Positions 1 to 8,936 of a stretch of DNA of 64,000 nt are shown one piece after another. Positions within the stretch are counted from its first letter, which is position 1. Each line of letters opens with the position of its first letter. This stretch comes from Petroclostridium sp. X23 (lineage in GTDB: Bacteria; Bacillota; Clostridia; SK-Y3). The DNA is taken from positions 2,173,051 to 2,237,050 of the forward strand of contig NZ_CP124862.1 in assembly GCF_030013905.1 (NCBI RefSeq). The letters run 5' to 3'. Under the pieces are notes generated by a model. That model was not told the origin of the DNA and searched no databases. It was given only the letters and a program-made list of their open reading frames with translations. The translations under genes were made by a program, and so were the position numbers.

Positions 1-1210
1 CAAGTTTCAATCCTTCTTCCCCATTCTGAAGGATTTGGCTTACCACTTGTGGAGCGACATATCTTCCGAAAACATCAGTGACTCTTTTACGTTCAAAAAG
101 CTCTTCGATATATCGATAAGCCAAAAGGGTTAAATAGGTTACCGCAGTCAATAACATGGGATAAAACAATTGAACGATATAACCTTTACTGTAAATCAGC
201 CGCGAAGCGATAATATGGACGGTTATAATAGAAATTAAAATAAATACCGATTTGAAAGGGCTTAACCTTCCAAAAAACCATAAACTGATGAAGGCTACCC
301 CTATAAGAATAAATATGTTGGCTATAGAAGGTATTTCTTGTTTAAAACTGTTTCTTAAAAGATTTTGAATAATATTGGCATGAATCTCAACACCATACAT
401 AGGCGTATTATGATCCATTGGGGTATAATAAGCATCCCTCATCCCTACCGTATGGGGCCCAATTAATACAATAGCATCTTGAAAGTATTCCGGCGATATT
501 TCTTTTTCAAGTACATCATAAAAAGACAGATATGCAAAGTGACCTGCGCCGCCGGCAAAATCTATATACGCTCTGTTCCAGGCATCCTGAGGAATAGAAC
601 CGGTTTGAGCAGTTTTTCCAGTACTTTTCATATATGCTTCATATATTTTGATGGCAAAACTTTTAGTTTCTTGATCATTGTATGTAAAAGAATTTAATGT
701 TTTTCTCACCGTGCCATCTTTATCAGCAATTATGTTGATATGCCCTGTCTCAACATTCTGCATTAATTCTTCAAAAGGAACCTGAATCGCTTCCGCTTTC
801 ATTTCGCCGGCCCTGGTGTATTGATTAAATACTCCTACCACCGGAACCACTACATTCCAGCTATTTTTCACTGCCTCCACCAAAGCTGCATCTTCGTATT
901 GGTCTCTAGCTTTTTCAGATAACATAATATCAATACCAATCACCGCTGCTTTAGCCTGTGTCAGCTTATCGATCATTTTCGCAAGAATATCCCGTGACCA
1001 AGGCCAGCGTCCGAGCTTTTCAAGACTCCTATCATCAATGCCGATAATAATAATATTGGAATCAACAGTATCTTTAGTCTGTAAAATCTGATCTTGCAGC
1101 CTGCTTTCCACACTTTCAAAGGAATTGAAGTTTGAAAGAATAACAAAGACAACTAGTATGAACAAGACAATATGAACAGGTCTAAATTTAAGAGAAATCT
1201 TCGCCCCCAT
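1..1210 (-). CDS. CHASE2-domain adenylate/guanylate cyclase, 3' part off the window
   Basis: The gene starts at ATG 1210, behind an AAAGGAG site, and runs off the left edge; about 403 codons are visible. It begins with one membrane segment (about residues 12-28). A large extracytoplasmic CHASE2 sensor domain follows (about 35-290), with typical strings such as IIIIGIDDRSLEKLGRWPW and VLIGPHTVGMRD. Three more membrane segments (about 295-370) come next. The visible end, FERKRVTDVFGRYVAPQVV, is the usual junction into a class III nucleotidyl cyclase domain, whose catalytic core lies outside. In this family the outer domain senses an unknown ligand and the inner domain makes cAMP or cGMP. The CHASE2 call is firm; cyclase activity is inferred from the junction. 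Confidence 0.85.
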   Translation of the reverse strand, partial: MGAKISLKFRPVHIVLFILVVFVILSNFNSFESVESRLQDQILQTKDTVDSNIIIIGIDDRSLEKLGRWPWSRDILAKMIDKLTQAKAAVIGIDIMLSEKARDQYEDAALVEAVKNSWNVVVPVVGVFNQYTRAGEMKAEAIQVPFEELMQNVETGHINIIADKDGTVRKTLNSFTYNDQETKSFAIKIYEAYMKSTGKTAQTGSIPQDAWNRAYIDFAGGAGHFAYLSFYDVLEKEISPEYFQDAIVLIGPHTVGMRDAYYTPMDHNTPMYGVEIHANIIQNLLRNSFKQEIPSIANIFILIGVAFISLWFFGRLSPFKSVFILISIITVHIIASRLIYSKGYIVQLFYPMLLTAVTYLTLLAYRYIEELFERKRVTDVFGRYVAPQVVSQILQNGEEGLKL

Positions 1211-1384
1211 CAACGATGCTCCTTTTAATCATTTATTCTATATCTTTTGCCAAATTGGAAGTTTTTTCTGATTAATATTAATATTTTATATCAAATTATT
1301 CCGATATTCAACATATTTCCCCATAATCTAGCCAATACTTGTGGTAGAATAATGATAACAATATATGAGAGGTGATTTATACTT

Positions 1385-2134
1385 ATGAATAAAGAAGCAC
1401 GCATTTGGTATCTTTTCAACAGCGGTTTTGCTGTTGAAACACAAAAGTACTTTATCATTTTTGATTATTATATGGACACCCCTGCCCGACAGCCGAGAAC
1501 TATGGATACCGGTGTCATTTGTCCGGAAGAAATCCCCAACAAAAAAGTACTGGTTTTTTCTTCTCACAGCCATTCCGATCATTTTAACCCCATCATTTTG
1601 AATTGGAGAAGTAAGATCAAAGATATTAAGTATATTCTTTCATCGGATATTTCTGCTCCTACTGCTGGAGATACTGTTTTTGTAAGCCCGGGTAATCATT
1701 ATGATGTTGATGATATCGGCATCGATGTGTTTGATTCTACCGATATTGGGGTATCCTTTTTTGTCCATATTGACGGTATTACTATTTTTCATTCGGGCGA
1801 CTTGAATTGGTGGCACTGGAAAGGTGAGAACGAAAAGTATAACAAAGATATGGCGTCAGCATATAAGAAACAAATCAATATGTTAAAAGGAAAACATATT
1901 GACATCGTTTTTATCCCGGTAGACCCACGACTTGAAGAATTTTATACGCTTGGTCTTGATTATTTTATGACAACAGTAGGTGCGCAAAGAGTCTTCCCTA
2001 TGCATTTTGGAAACAACTATGCGATGTTTGAGGCGCTAAAACGCGATATCGCATCTAAGGAATATATCTCTAAAGTCGTGGACATCACACATAGAGGGCA
2101 ATCTTTTACATATACTCCAGATGAATTTAACTGA
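1385..2134 (+). CDS. Metallo-beta-lactamase-fold hydrolase (UlaG-like)
   Basis: A 249-residue cytoplasmic protein without signal peptide, with a GAGGTGAT-type ribosome site before ATG 1385. The metal-binding motif HSHSDH (H61, H63, D65, H66) is intact. Later metal ligands are likely in the FHSGDLNWWHW stretch (about residue 138) and in FPMHFG near the C-terminus. Members of this superfamily with this length are usually annotated as UlaG-like or Zn-dependent hydrolases; the substrate cannot be told from sequence. It stands alone, divergent from the CHASE2 cyclase, with a separate unit 154 bp downstream. Confidence 0.8.
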   Translation: MNKEARIWYLFNSGFAVETQKYFIIFDYYMDTPARQPRTMDTGVICPEEIPNKKVLVFSSHSHSDHFNPIILNWRSKIKDIKYILSSDISAPTAGDTVFVSPGNHYDVDDIGIDVFDSTDIGVSFFVHIDGITIFHSGDLNWWHWKGENEKYNKDMASAYKKQINMLKGKHIDIVFIPVDPRLEEFYTLGLDYFMTTVGAQRVFPMHFGNNYAMFEALKRDIASKEYISKVVDITHRGQSFTYTPDEFN

Positions 2135-2288
2135 TGCACTAAAGCTATTTTTAGCTTTACAACCGGAAACCTATCCCAAATAATTCTTGACTCCTATACG
2201 CGTGGTAGTAATTATCTACATACATTGATATCCTGTAATGCTATTATAGGCTTAGGAAAAACTATTTTAGGATAAGGATGATGTGTAG

Positions 2289-3335
2289 ATGGTGTATCCG
2301 GAATGGTATCTTGTTGAAAGAGAAACAGAAAAAACAATTAAAAAGCTCACTACCCTTGAAGAATTACGTTTCTATCTGGGGAATTCCGACGAGTACATCA
2401 GACGTCTTGCCATTTTGCGTATGAACGAATTAAAACTCAAAGATGCTATCCAATACTTGGAAGAGTTACTGGACGACCATCTTGAGAACACAAAAAATAA
2501 AGAGCTGGCTGCATGGACTATCAAAGCAATAAGCATGAAATGGAACATTGATCTATTTATAAATCACAGATTACTTAATAGATATACAGGTGATGAAAAT
2601 TTGGAACAGATTGCCGGCGTACATATCGTCGGATCACCCTATGCGTTTAAGTTCTCTTTTTCAAAAACCCTTATCAATTCAGAACTGCAGCAAGAAAATG
2701 ATAATATGTTCCGAAATCAGGATATTAATTTTCAAGTGCGCTTTCCGGCAAAGGATTGGATACTGGCATGGTACCATGAATTCTTATCGGCCGGTAAACA
2801 GCTGCTTATAAAATTGCCTTCCATCATGCTGAAGTATCTGATAGCTTTGATGGTACTGCTATACACTACCATATTTATAAAACTGCCTAAAAAAATCTAT
2901 AAAATTGCATCAATGTGCTTTGCGACTTATAGACATAAAAAAGACATTCAGAAAAAACATGGTAACTACTATGATGGTAGTTATGTAAAAAAGATGAGGC
3001 TTACCTATTCCGCTAGAACTATTTTTAGCCGCTTTCTGTATGTTCTTTCATCTCCAGTGAGATTTTTTGCCCGCCATAAATCATTGATATTTTTCACGAT
3101 GGTTGCTGCGTACTGCTTTTTAACTTTTACAAATACCGGCAGAGCTCTTGCAGTACAATATTTGGGTTTTGATTTAGTTGATGTTCAATATAAATATCTC
3201 CATCTGGATATGGAAAAAATGCAGAAATATTTAAAAAACAGTGCTTTACAGGTCCTAGATTATGCATGGGAAGAATTAAGTGATATCGGCAAATGGCTGT
3301 CAATGAAATTCAGGCAAGAAATCGGGGGGATATAG
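2289..3335 (+). CDS. Unknown membrane protein with N-terminal HEAT-like helices
   Basis: 348 residues, family not recognised. Residues about 20-90 look like paired amphipathic helices (GNSDEYIRRLAILRMNELK and the following helix), similar in texture to a HEAT repeat, which would serve protein contacts. Two hydrophobic segments follow (about 180-203 and 264-282) with a basic stretch between them rich in K, R and Y. The C-terminus is again helical. The next gene begins 3 bp after the stop, so the two are surely co-transcribed and may form a membrane complex. No catalytic motif is visible. Confidence 0.65.
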   Translation: MVYPEWYLVERETEKTIKKLTTLEELRFYLGNSDEYIRRLAILRMNELKLKDAIQYLEELLDDHLENTKNKELAAWTIKAISMKWNIDLFINHRLLNRYTGDENLEQIAGVHIVGSPYAFKFSFSKTLINSELQQENDNMFRNQDINFQVRFPAKDWILAWYHEFLSAGKQLLIKLPSIMLKYLIALMVLLYTTIFIKLPKKIYKIASMCFATYRHKKDIQKKHGNYYDGSYVKKMRLTYSARTIFSRFLYVLSSPVRFFARHKSLIFFTMVAAYCFLTFTNTGRALAVQYLGFDLVDVQYKYLHLDMEKMQKYLKNSALQVLDYAWEELSDIGKWLSMKFRQEIGGI

Positions 3336-3338
3336 AGT

Positions 3339-3944
3339 ATGGAAAATACTATAAACCAAAGAATTGATCTTACTTTAAACTTGTTGAATGACCTTAAATC
3401 TATCAATGAACAGCTTACCTATGTATTTACACAGATCGAAAAATCATCGGATACTTTTCACGAAAGTATTTTAAATAAGTACCGAAATGATATTGAAAAT
3501 GATTTAAAAAAATACAAGACAAATATAAAAACCATCAAGCAATTAAACCTTGAAATTACAAGTAAAATCAATACATGGTATGAATTTACCAAAGACGACC
3601 ATGAGATGAAAAAACTATCTTTCCCTATTAAATTCTATTTTCATCAGCGGAAGTTAAAAAAAGATATCAAACGCATCAATAAACAAATCTATGATATCAC
3701 GATAGAAAATAGATTTGTGAAAGAACAGTTGATCAATTGGGAGCGTGATATTGAAATAAAAGCGTTACACGAGCTAAAGCTGGGAACTGACTACCGAACT
3801 TATGAGCAGCTTGTACAAAAGAAAAACAATGTGATCTCAGATTTAAAATATATTATTCCTACACTCCCCGTCACCTGCCCTATTAAAATCGATCCGGACC
3901 GTGTAGATACTTTTATTCAACAACATTTAAAAGCACCTGCTTAA
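3339..3944 (+). CDS. Unknown coiled-coil protein
   Basis: 201 residues, highly charged (K, D, E, I, N-rich) with heptad-like spacing over most of its length and no membrane segment or signal. The start follows a GGGGGATAT ribosome site that lies inside the end of the previous gene, and spacing between the genes is 3 bp. Coiled-coil content and pairing with a membrane protein suggest a structural or scaffolding partner. I do not recognise the family. The last codons overlap the 5' arm of the terminator. Confidence 0.65.
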   Translation: MENTINQRIDLTLNLLNDLKSINEQLTYVFTQIEKSSDTFHESILNKYRNDIENDLKKYKTNIKTIKQLNLEITSKINTWYEFTKDDHEMKKLSFPIKFYFHQRKLKKDIKRINKQIYDITIENRFVKEQLINWERDIEIKALHELKLGTDYRTYEQLVQKKNNVISDLKYIIPTLPVTCPIKIDPDRVDTFIQQHLKAPA

Positions 3945-3970
3945 ATATATACGGCAGGTGCTTTTCTTTT
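3929..3970. terminator. Bidirectional intrinsic terminator
   Basis: AAAAGCACCTGC is repeated as its complement GCAGGTGCTTTT after a 13-nt loop, followed by CTTTTA on the plus strand; the minus strand also ends in TTTT. It closes the plus-strand pair ending at 3944 and can also stop the minus-strand gene ending at 4005. Confidence 0.85.
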
Positions 3971-4004
3971 ATTTCCTCGCTTATTTTAAACTTCTTTCCG
4001 GTTA

Positions 4005-4622
4005 TTATCTTACCACAGTAACCGTATAAGTATAGCTCTGACCATCTGCGTCTACCGTGATGTCGATGTCTTTTGAAACTTCATCAGCATTAAAATAGAG
4101 ATAAATCACAGCATATTCAACCTCAGTGCTATCACTCCATAAAATATAGGCTTTCCCAAACACATTATATCCTATAATCCGATCATTTGCGTCTCTCACT
4201 TCATCAACCGTCAAATTCCTTACTTCAACGCCGGTAATGACAGGTGCTGTATCTGCAACTGTAACTACCTGCGTAGCTGTTCCAATAAACTTATCGGTAT
4301 TATTTCCCGCGTCCATTCCAATACTGTATGTGATAGTGTATGTACCGGGCTGAACTGCCGTGAAAACAGCTGATGATATATAATTCCCTGTAGCGTTATC
4401 TAATATTGTATCACCTTCTACAGCCCCCTCCCACCCGTCAAAGTATGATGAGCCCTTCTTCTGCGTACTGGCTGTCAATACCATCGTTTCCCCTACCTCA
4501 ATGACAGTATCTGCAGGCGACAGTGTTACTTCTACTTCTTTAAACAGTGTACCAGCCATTACAGATGTTGACAGATTTAACATAGCCATGATGATAACCA
4601 AAGTAGCCAATATCTTTTTCAT
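4005..4622 (-). CDS. Secreted protein with Ig/PKD-like beta domains
   Basis: 205 residues starting with a classic signal peptide (MKK, hydrophobic core, cleavage near SVMAG, residues 1-24). The mature part is beta-rich. The segment ending TAVQPGTYTITYSIGMDAG has the look of a PKD/Ig-like fold, and the C-terminal half ends in a repeated strand pattern (QSYTYTVTVVR). No enzyme motif, LPxTG sorting signal or S-layer homology domain is seen, so it is probably released or loosely wall-bound. It is a single-gene unit with an AAGGAGG ribosome site. The function is unknown. Confidence 0.7.
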   Translation of the reverse strand: MKKILATLVIIMAMLNLSTSVMAGTLFKEVEVTLSPADTVIEVGETMVLTASTQKKGSSYFDGWEGAVEGDTILDNATGNYISSAVFTAVQPGTYTITYSIGMDAGNNTDKFIGTATQVVTVADTAPVITGVEVRNLTVDEVRDANDRIIGYNVFGKAYILWSDSTEVEYAVIYLYFNADEVSKDIDITVDADGQSYTYTVTVVR

Positions 4623-4747
4623 AAGATAACTTCCTCCTTTGTAATACTTATTAAGAAATCAGATAACACTTATATATAGTATAGTATATCTGTATTCATT
4701 TTTCATCCTGCCTCAGTCATATATTTAGTAGGCTTTTTATACTAAAC

Positions 4748-4777
4748 AAAAAAAGGACGACCAGCGGTCGCCCCTAC
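4748..4777 (-). terminator. Intrinsic terminator of the trkA-trkH operon
   Basis: On the minus strand GGGCGACC, loop GCT, GGTCGTCC (one G-U pair) is followed by seven Ts. It lies 28 bp after the trkH stop. Its outer end GTAGGGGCG matches the end of the 74-bp palindromic repeats at 14908 and 17677, so it may derive from that repeat family. Confidence 0.8.
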
Positions 4778-4804
4778 ATCTTGCGATATATATAAAAATT
4801 TTTT

Positions 4805-6253
4805 CTAATTTGTTTTCCAGAATGAAGGTACCATCAATAATAGAATAGGATAGATCTCCAATCTTCCGATAATCATGCAAAGTGATAAAACAAGCTTACT
4901 CAAGATGGAAAACTCCGAGTAGTTCCCTGTTGCTCCTACCATCTCAAATCCGGGACCAATATTACCCATGGTCGCAGCTACAGATGACAATGTAGTCACC
5001 ATATCCTTTCCATCCAATGATACGATAATCACCGCAACAGCAGATATTACCATGAACATGAAGAAGAACCCCAATACCTCGGATAAAGTGCTTTCTTCAA
5101 TGTTTTTGCCGTTCACTCTAACAGAATAAACTGCTCTTGGATGAATAATCTGCATCAACTCTCTTTTCATAATCTTCAACAGCAGCAATATCCTTATTTG
5201 CTTTATGGAACCGCCGGTGGAACCTGCACAGCCACCGAAAAACATAAGAAAGAGCAAAATCATTTTACTCATGGTGGGCCATTGATTAAAGTCCACTGTA
5301 GCATATCCCGTTGTTGTAACTATGGATGCAACCTGAAAGGATGCCTGCCGTATAGATTCACCTATTGATTGATAAATGGTACCATTGATATTAAAGGTTA
5401 TCAATATCATGCTGCCTAAAACAACAGCTATATACATCTTGAATTCCTGGTCTTTAAAAAAGCTCTTAATGTTCCCTTTTAATGCACTGTAATACAATGC
5501 GAAGTTCGCACCGCACATCAGCATGAAAACAGTAATAATTACTTCAAATACAACATTATTATATGCTCCTATACTTGCATTCTTGTTGGAAAACCCTCCC
5601 GTTCCTACCGTACCGAATGTATGGATAAAAGCATCATATAACGGCATGCCTGCCGCTACTAGAAAAATAACTTCTAAAACAGTAATACCGCCATATATAC
5701 TATATAGTATTTTGGCAGTTTGTCCTACTTTTGGAACTAGTTTACCCGGGTTAGGTCCCGGACTTTCAGCGTTCATAATCTGCAAAGTATTCGCCCCTAC
5801 CGTAGGAAGGATCGCCAAAGTCAACAGCAGTACACCCATTCCCCCTACCCAGTGGGTAAAACTTCTCCAAAATAAAATTCCCCTTGGAAGTCCCTCTATT
5901 TGAGTCAGTATACTGGCACCGGTAGTGGTAAATCCCGAGCTCGTTTCAAAGAAACTATCTACCAATGATGGAATCGCACCGCTAAATACAAAAGGAAGCG
6001 AACCAAAGAAAGATATCAAAAGCCATCCCAGGGCAACAATGGCAAAACCATCCCGGGCGTAAATGCTTTTAGATTTTGGTTTTATCAGCATTCCCAATAT
6101 AGCGCCGATTACAACAATAATGAGAATAGTGGTTGCAAACGCGCCTGCATCACCATCCTCATATATCGCAGCTACGATTAAAGAGGGAAACATTGCAAAA
6201 GCTTCACAGATTAATAATATTCCCAAGCTTTTTAATACCATTGCGAAGTTCAC
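4805..6253 (-). CDS. trkH: Potassium uptake channel subunit TrkH/KtrB type
   Basis: An integral membrane protein of 482 residues that conducts K+ together with the regulatory protein encoded just upstream. The four selectivity-loop regions are visible (TSSGFTTTGAS, GTVGTGGFSNKN, TTTGYATVDF, ATMGNIGPGFEMVG), each with the conserved glycine. Other strings such as GGCAGSTGGSIKQIR are family hallmarks. The reading frame is open up to ATG 6289. However, GGGAGG at 6262-6267 sits 8 nt before GTG 6253, and VNFAMVLKSLGILL matches the usual N-terminus, so I choose GTG. The gene then overlaps the end of trkA by 50 bp, which implies coupled translation. Confidence 0.92.
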   Translation of the reverse strand: MNFAMVLKSLGILLICEAFAMFPSLIVAAIYEDGDAGAFATTILIIVVIGAILGMLIKPKSKSIYARDGFAIVALGWLLISFFGSLPFVFSGAIPSLVDSFFETSSGFTTTGASILTQIEGLPRGILFWRSFTHWVGGMGVLLLTLAILPTVGANTLQIMNAESPGPNPGKLVPKVGQTAKILYSIYGGITVLEVIFLVAAGMPLYDAFIHTFGTVGTGGFSNKNASIGAYNNVVFEVIITVFMLMCGANFALYYSALKGNIKSFFKDQEFKMYIAVVLGSMILITFNINGTIYQSIGESIRQASFQVASIVTTTGYATVDFNQWPTMSKMILLFLMFFGGCAGSTGGSIKQIRILLLLKIMKRELMQIIHPRAVYSVRVNGKNIEESTLSEVLGFFFMFMVISAVAVIIVSLDGKDMVTTLSSVAATMGNIGPGFEMVGATGNYSEFSILSKLVLSLCMIIGRLEIYPILLLMVPSFWKTN

Positions 6254-7610
6254 TTTGTATTCCTCCCTTTGATGCACCAAATAATTCATTCAAGTTAGAT
6301 ATTCCCTGATGCTTTGTAATAATAATCACTCTATCGCCTTTCTTTAATACATCGTCACCATGAGGAATTACGACTTCATGTTTTCTTACAATGGTTGCAA
6401 CAATTACATCTTTCGGGAGTTTCAAAGATTTTAGCGGAACTCCTATATAATGGTCATGTTCATTTGCTATAAACTCCACAATCTCAGCGTGCCCTTCTAT
6501 AAATCTATAGAGGGATTCTACGTTTCTTCCTCTAATGTATTTCAAGATCTGGTTGGTCACAATAAGTTTCGGACTGATCACACTATCTAGCCCGATTTCT
6601 TTGACCAGATTAATATAATTTGTTCTGCTGATTTTTGTAATAACTTTTTTCACACCATTTTTCTTTGCTATGAGTGATGACAGAAGATTTTCTTCATCCA
6701 TTCCGGTAATAGCCACAAAACCATCCATATTTTTCAAATTCTCGGATAGCAGTACTTGTTCTTCGGTACCATCACCATTAATAACAAGGGTATTAGGCAA
6801 AAGATCAGAAAGCTCTACACATCTATCCTTATTAATTTCGATGACCTTTACCTTCATACCTATTTCTGTCAGCAAGTTTGTAAGATAATAGGTAATTCTG
6901 CCTCCTCCTAGAATCATGATATTTTTGATCTTTTCAGGACTTTTCCCGCATATCTTACAAAATTGATATACACTGGACGGCTTGCCTATCACAAACACTT
7001 GATCATTTTCCATCAGTTTAAAATTCCCGTCAGGAACAATAACTTCCTCGCCTCTCACTACCGCTCCTATTAGGATTGAGGTAGGATAATTATTTCTGAT
7101 ATCCCTTAACCTCTGACCGGCAATGGACATACCGCTCTCCACTTTAATATTCACCATTCTAACTCTGCCTTTAGCAAAGCTCTCTAAATTTATTACTGAA
7201 GAAAAATGAAGCATACGGGCTATTTCTTCCGCAGCAGCTTGTTCCGGGTTAATGACAAGGTCCAAGCCCAACTCTTCCTTAAGAAGTAACAACTCCCGGG
7301 CATACTGCGGGTCCCTGATCCTCGCAATTGTCAAGCCTGCCCCAAGCTTCTTTCCGGTTAAACAGCACAGCATATTTACTTCATCGCTGCTTGTCACTGC
7401 AATGAGTAAATCTACTTTTTCCACCCCTGCTTCCATCAGTATATGGGTGCTTACACCATTGCCTTTAATACACATTACATCTAGTTCTTCTTCCGCCTTC
7501 TTTAATGCATCAGCGTCCTTATCGATAATTACAACGTTGTTGTTTTCTTCAGAAAGGCTTTCTGCAAGTTTATACCCTACTTTTCCTGAACCGATAATAA
7601 TTATTCTCAT
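6204..7610 (-). CDS. trkA: Trk system potassium uptake regulatory protein TrkA
   Basis: 468 residues with the tandem RCK layout: an N-terminal Rossmann domain with GSGKVG (residues 7-12) and acidic VVIID, a first TrkA_C domain (about 140-220), a second Rossmann domain with GGGRIT (about 234-239) and a second TrkA_C (about 370-450). It is a peripheral cytoplasmic ring that gates TrkH in response to NAD(H), ATP or cyclic di-AMP, according to the family. The second glycine-rich loop is less canonical than the first, which is common. The start follows AGGGGAGAAATGT. It is first in a two-gene operon. Confidence 0.92.
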   Translation of the reverse strand: MRIIIIGSGKVGYKLAESLSEENNNVVIIDKDADALKKAEEELDVMCIKGNGVSTHILMEAGVEKVDLLIAVTSSDEVNMLCCLTGKKLGAGLTIARIRDPQYARELLLLKEELGLDLVINPEQAAAEEIARMLHFSSVINLESFAKGRVRMVNIKVESGMSIAGQRLRDIRNNYPTSILIGAVVRGEEVIVPDGNFKLMENDQVFVIGKPSSVYQFCKICGKSPEKIKNIMILGGGRITYYLTNLLTEIGMKVKVIEINKDRCVELSDLLPNTLVINGDGTEEQVLLSENLKNMDGFVAITGMDEENLLSSLIAKKNGVKKVITKISRTNYINLVKEIGLDSVISPKLIVTNQILKYIRGRNVESLYRFIEGHAEIVEFIANEHDHYIGVPLKSLKLPKDVIVATIVRKHEVVIPHGDDVLKKGDRVIIITKHQGISNLNELFGASKGGIQSELRNGIKKLGNIINL

Positions 7611-8137
7611 ACATTTCTCCCCTAGAAATCTTCATAATTTAACGATAAACTATTATCCCATGCATTCCCAAATGCACACTTGATTGTTTTTACAGCATAT
7701 ACATCATTTGTAAAAACGCCACATTCGAAGTTGAAATTAAGACTGTCCTTCTTACGGAATTTATGTGAAAACGACACAATAAAAGCATATTCACCTACAA
7801 TTAATAAACTTTTATTGAAGTCATTGTGTATTCTAATTTTTATATATTTAAACATTATACCACGGAACATATTACATATAAAAAGTGAACTACGTTAAAA
7901 AATGCTCAATATATAGCGTAGTCATTGATTATGTTAGATATCTTCATACTTGTTTCATTATTCGCCATTTATCTTTATATTGTATGTGTTTCACCATTTT
8001 ATTTTGTATTATTGCATTATTTTGAGTTAATTCTTTTTATTTCTCATTATATCTATAATATTTATTCCTATTATTATGGTATGCACAAAATAGATATCCT
8101 TGATTGATTACTTAAAAGTAATTTCTAAATTATAATA
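7611..8137. other. Non-coding AT-rich leader of trkA
   Basis: No gene is supported in these 527 bp. On the minus strand an extended -10 (TGGTATAAT, with TATAAT at 7854-7859) would give a leader of about 235 nt before trkA. Such a long leader could hold a regulatory RNA; I looked for the conserved strings of the cyclic di-AMP (ydaO) riboswitch and did not find them. Confidence 0.4.
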
Positions 8138-8190
8138 AGTAAAGCAGCCCCGGATTAATATTTAATAGTTCATCCGAGGCTGCTTTGCTT
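8138..8190. terminator. Intrinsic terminator
   Basis: AAAGCAGCCCCGGAT and ATCCGAGGCTGCTTT (15-bp arms, one mismatch) with a 16-nt loop. It closes the small minus-strand gene ending at 8199. Confidence 0.8.
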
Positions 8191-8198
8191 ATTATAAT

Positions 8199-8471
8199 CT
8201 AATGTAAGACCTCTACCGTATCATATCCATTTTCATTAACAAGTTCAATAAGCCCTTCTTCTTCCAGCTTGCGCATCACCCTGTTAAGTTCATCCTCTTT
8301 AAGTCCTGTGAGCTCAATGACTTTGTCCAACTCAAAAGCATTATCTATAGTAAAACGGTGAATAACGATATAAGTAAATTTCTCCATAGGTGTTAATTTT
8401 TTGTTATCTATTAGCTCAGTGTGAATAAGCAGTGCTTCATCCAATGGATGGGTTTGTGTATCCAATATCAT
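8199..8471 (-). CDS. Small winged-helix-like protein
   Basis: 90 residues from ATG 8471, chosen because AAAGGAGAG lies 6 nt before it; a longer reading to 8534 lacks a ribosome site. Residues about 30-90 (LTPMEKFTYIVIHRF, then DELNRVMRKLEEEGLIELV) have the pattern of a winged helix: three helices and a beta wing, as in MarR or replication-initiator N-terminal domains. It is probably a small transcription factor or a phage-type replication regulator remnant. The 5' side carries the structured palindromic element at 8538-8670. Confidence 0.65.
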   Translation of the reverse strand: MILDTQTHPLDEALLIHTELIDNKKLTPMEKFTYIVIHRFTIDNAFELDKVIELTGLKEDELNRVMRKLEEEGLIELVNENGYDTVEVLH

Positions 8472-8537
8472 ATATTTCTCTCCTTTTAATTTATTAAGTA
8501 GTCTATCTGTTATTATGTTTTCCTGTATCAGCAAAAA

Positions 8538-8670
8538 TTATAACGAGGCGAAAAGATGTCCTCTCTATAGAAGGCGGGCACCGAATAAATTAAACAGGCA
8601 GCGAGCATATCTCCCGCCTCGTTGAAACGGTGTGTAGTAATTGCTTACGCAATTACTTCCGTTGTTATAA
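8538..8670. other. Structured three-way-junction-like palindromic element
   Basis: Three nested perfect pairings are visible. AACGAGGCG (8542-8550) pairs with CGCCTCGTT (8615-8623). AGTAATTGC (8636-8644) pairs with GCAATTACT (8649-8657), extended by AACGG/CCGTT (8626-8630 with 8659-8663). TTATAAC (8538-8544) can pair with GTTATAA (8664-8670), closing the whole. On the minus strand it would lie in the leader of the 8199-8471 gene. It could be a structured RNA or a fold-back DNA element; no known family is recognised. Confidence 0.5.
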
Positions 8671-8750
8671 ACGTGTTTTACTCCGATTGATTGATTCGTC
8701 ATATTGAAATGTCCAATACTTTTGTATATACTATGTATAAGTTTTTATAA

Positions 8751-8908
8751 GAAACAGTGAAATAATAAATTCCGAAATTTTCAACGGGGGATTTTTGCGT
8801 AAGGCTAGGCGGAGACCTTTGGCAATACTGACGTATGGCAAAGGTTGACAACGACGCATGACACAAAAATAACCGTTGAAAAATCGGAAGTTATTATTTT
8901 GCTGTTCC
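8751..8908 (+). repeat. 158-bp MITE-like element, copy 1
   Basis: Bounded by G(G/A)AACAG and CTGTTCC with about 50-bp imperfect terminal inverted repeats and flanked by TAA on both sides. The reverse complement of an equally long (158 bp) element lies at 29482-29639 with only a few differences. There is no coding capacity, so it would depend on a transposase elsewhere. It ends 28 bp before the GNAT start. Confidence 0.8.
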
Positions 8909-8936
8909 TAAATACAATAAAAAGGCGGGAAATACG

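Noticed and set aside
4755..4777. Third full copy of the 74-bp palindrome
   Set aside because: Only about 23 bp with the outer end match; better described as the trkH terminator, possibly derived from the repeat.
7622..7870. 82-codon frame on the minus strand before trkA
   Set aside because: Its start lies within the predicted promoter, it has no ribosome site and its composition is that of AT-rich spacer.
7925..8107. 60-codon hydrophobic frame on the plus strand
   Set aside because: Low-complexity AT-rich translation (Tyr, Ile, Phe), no ribosome site, not linked to a promoter or terminator of its own.
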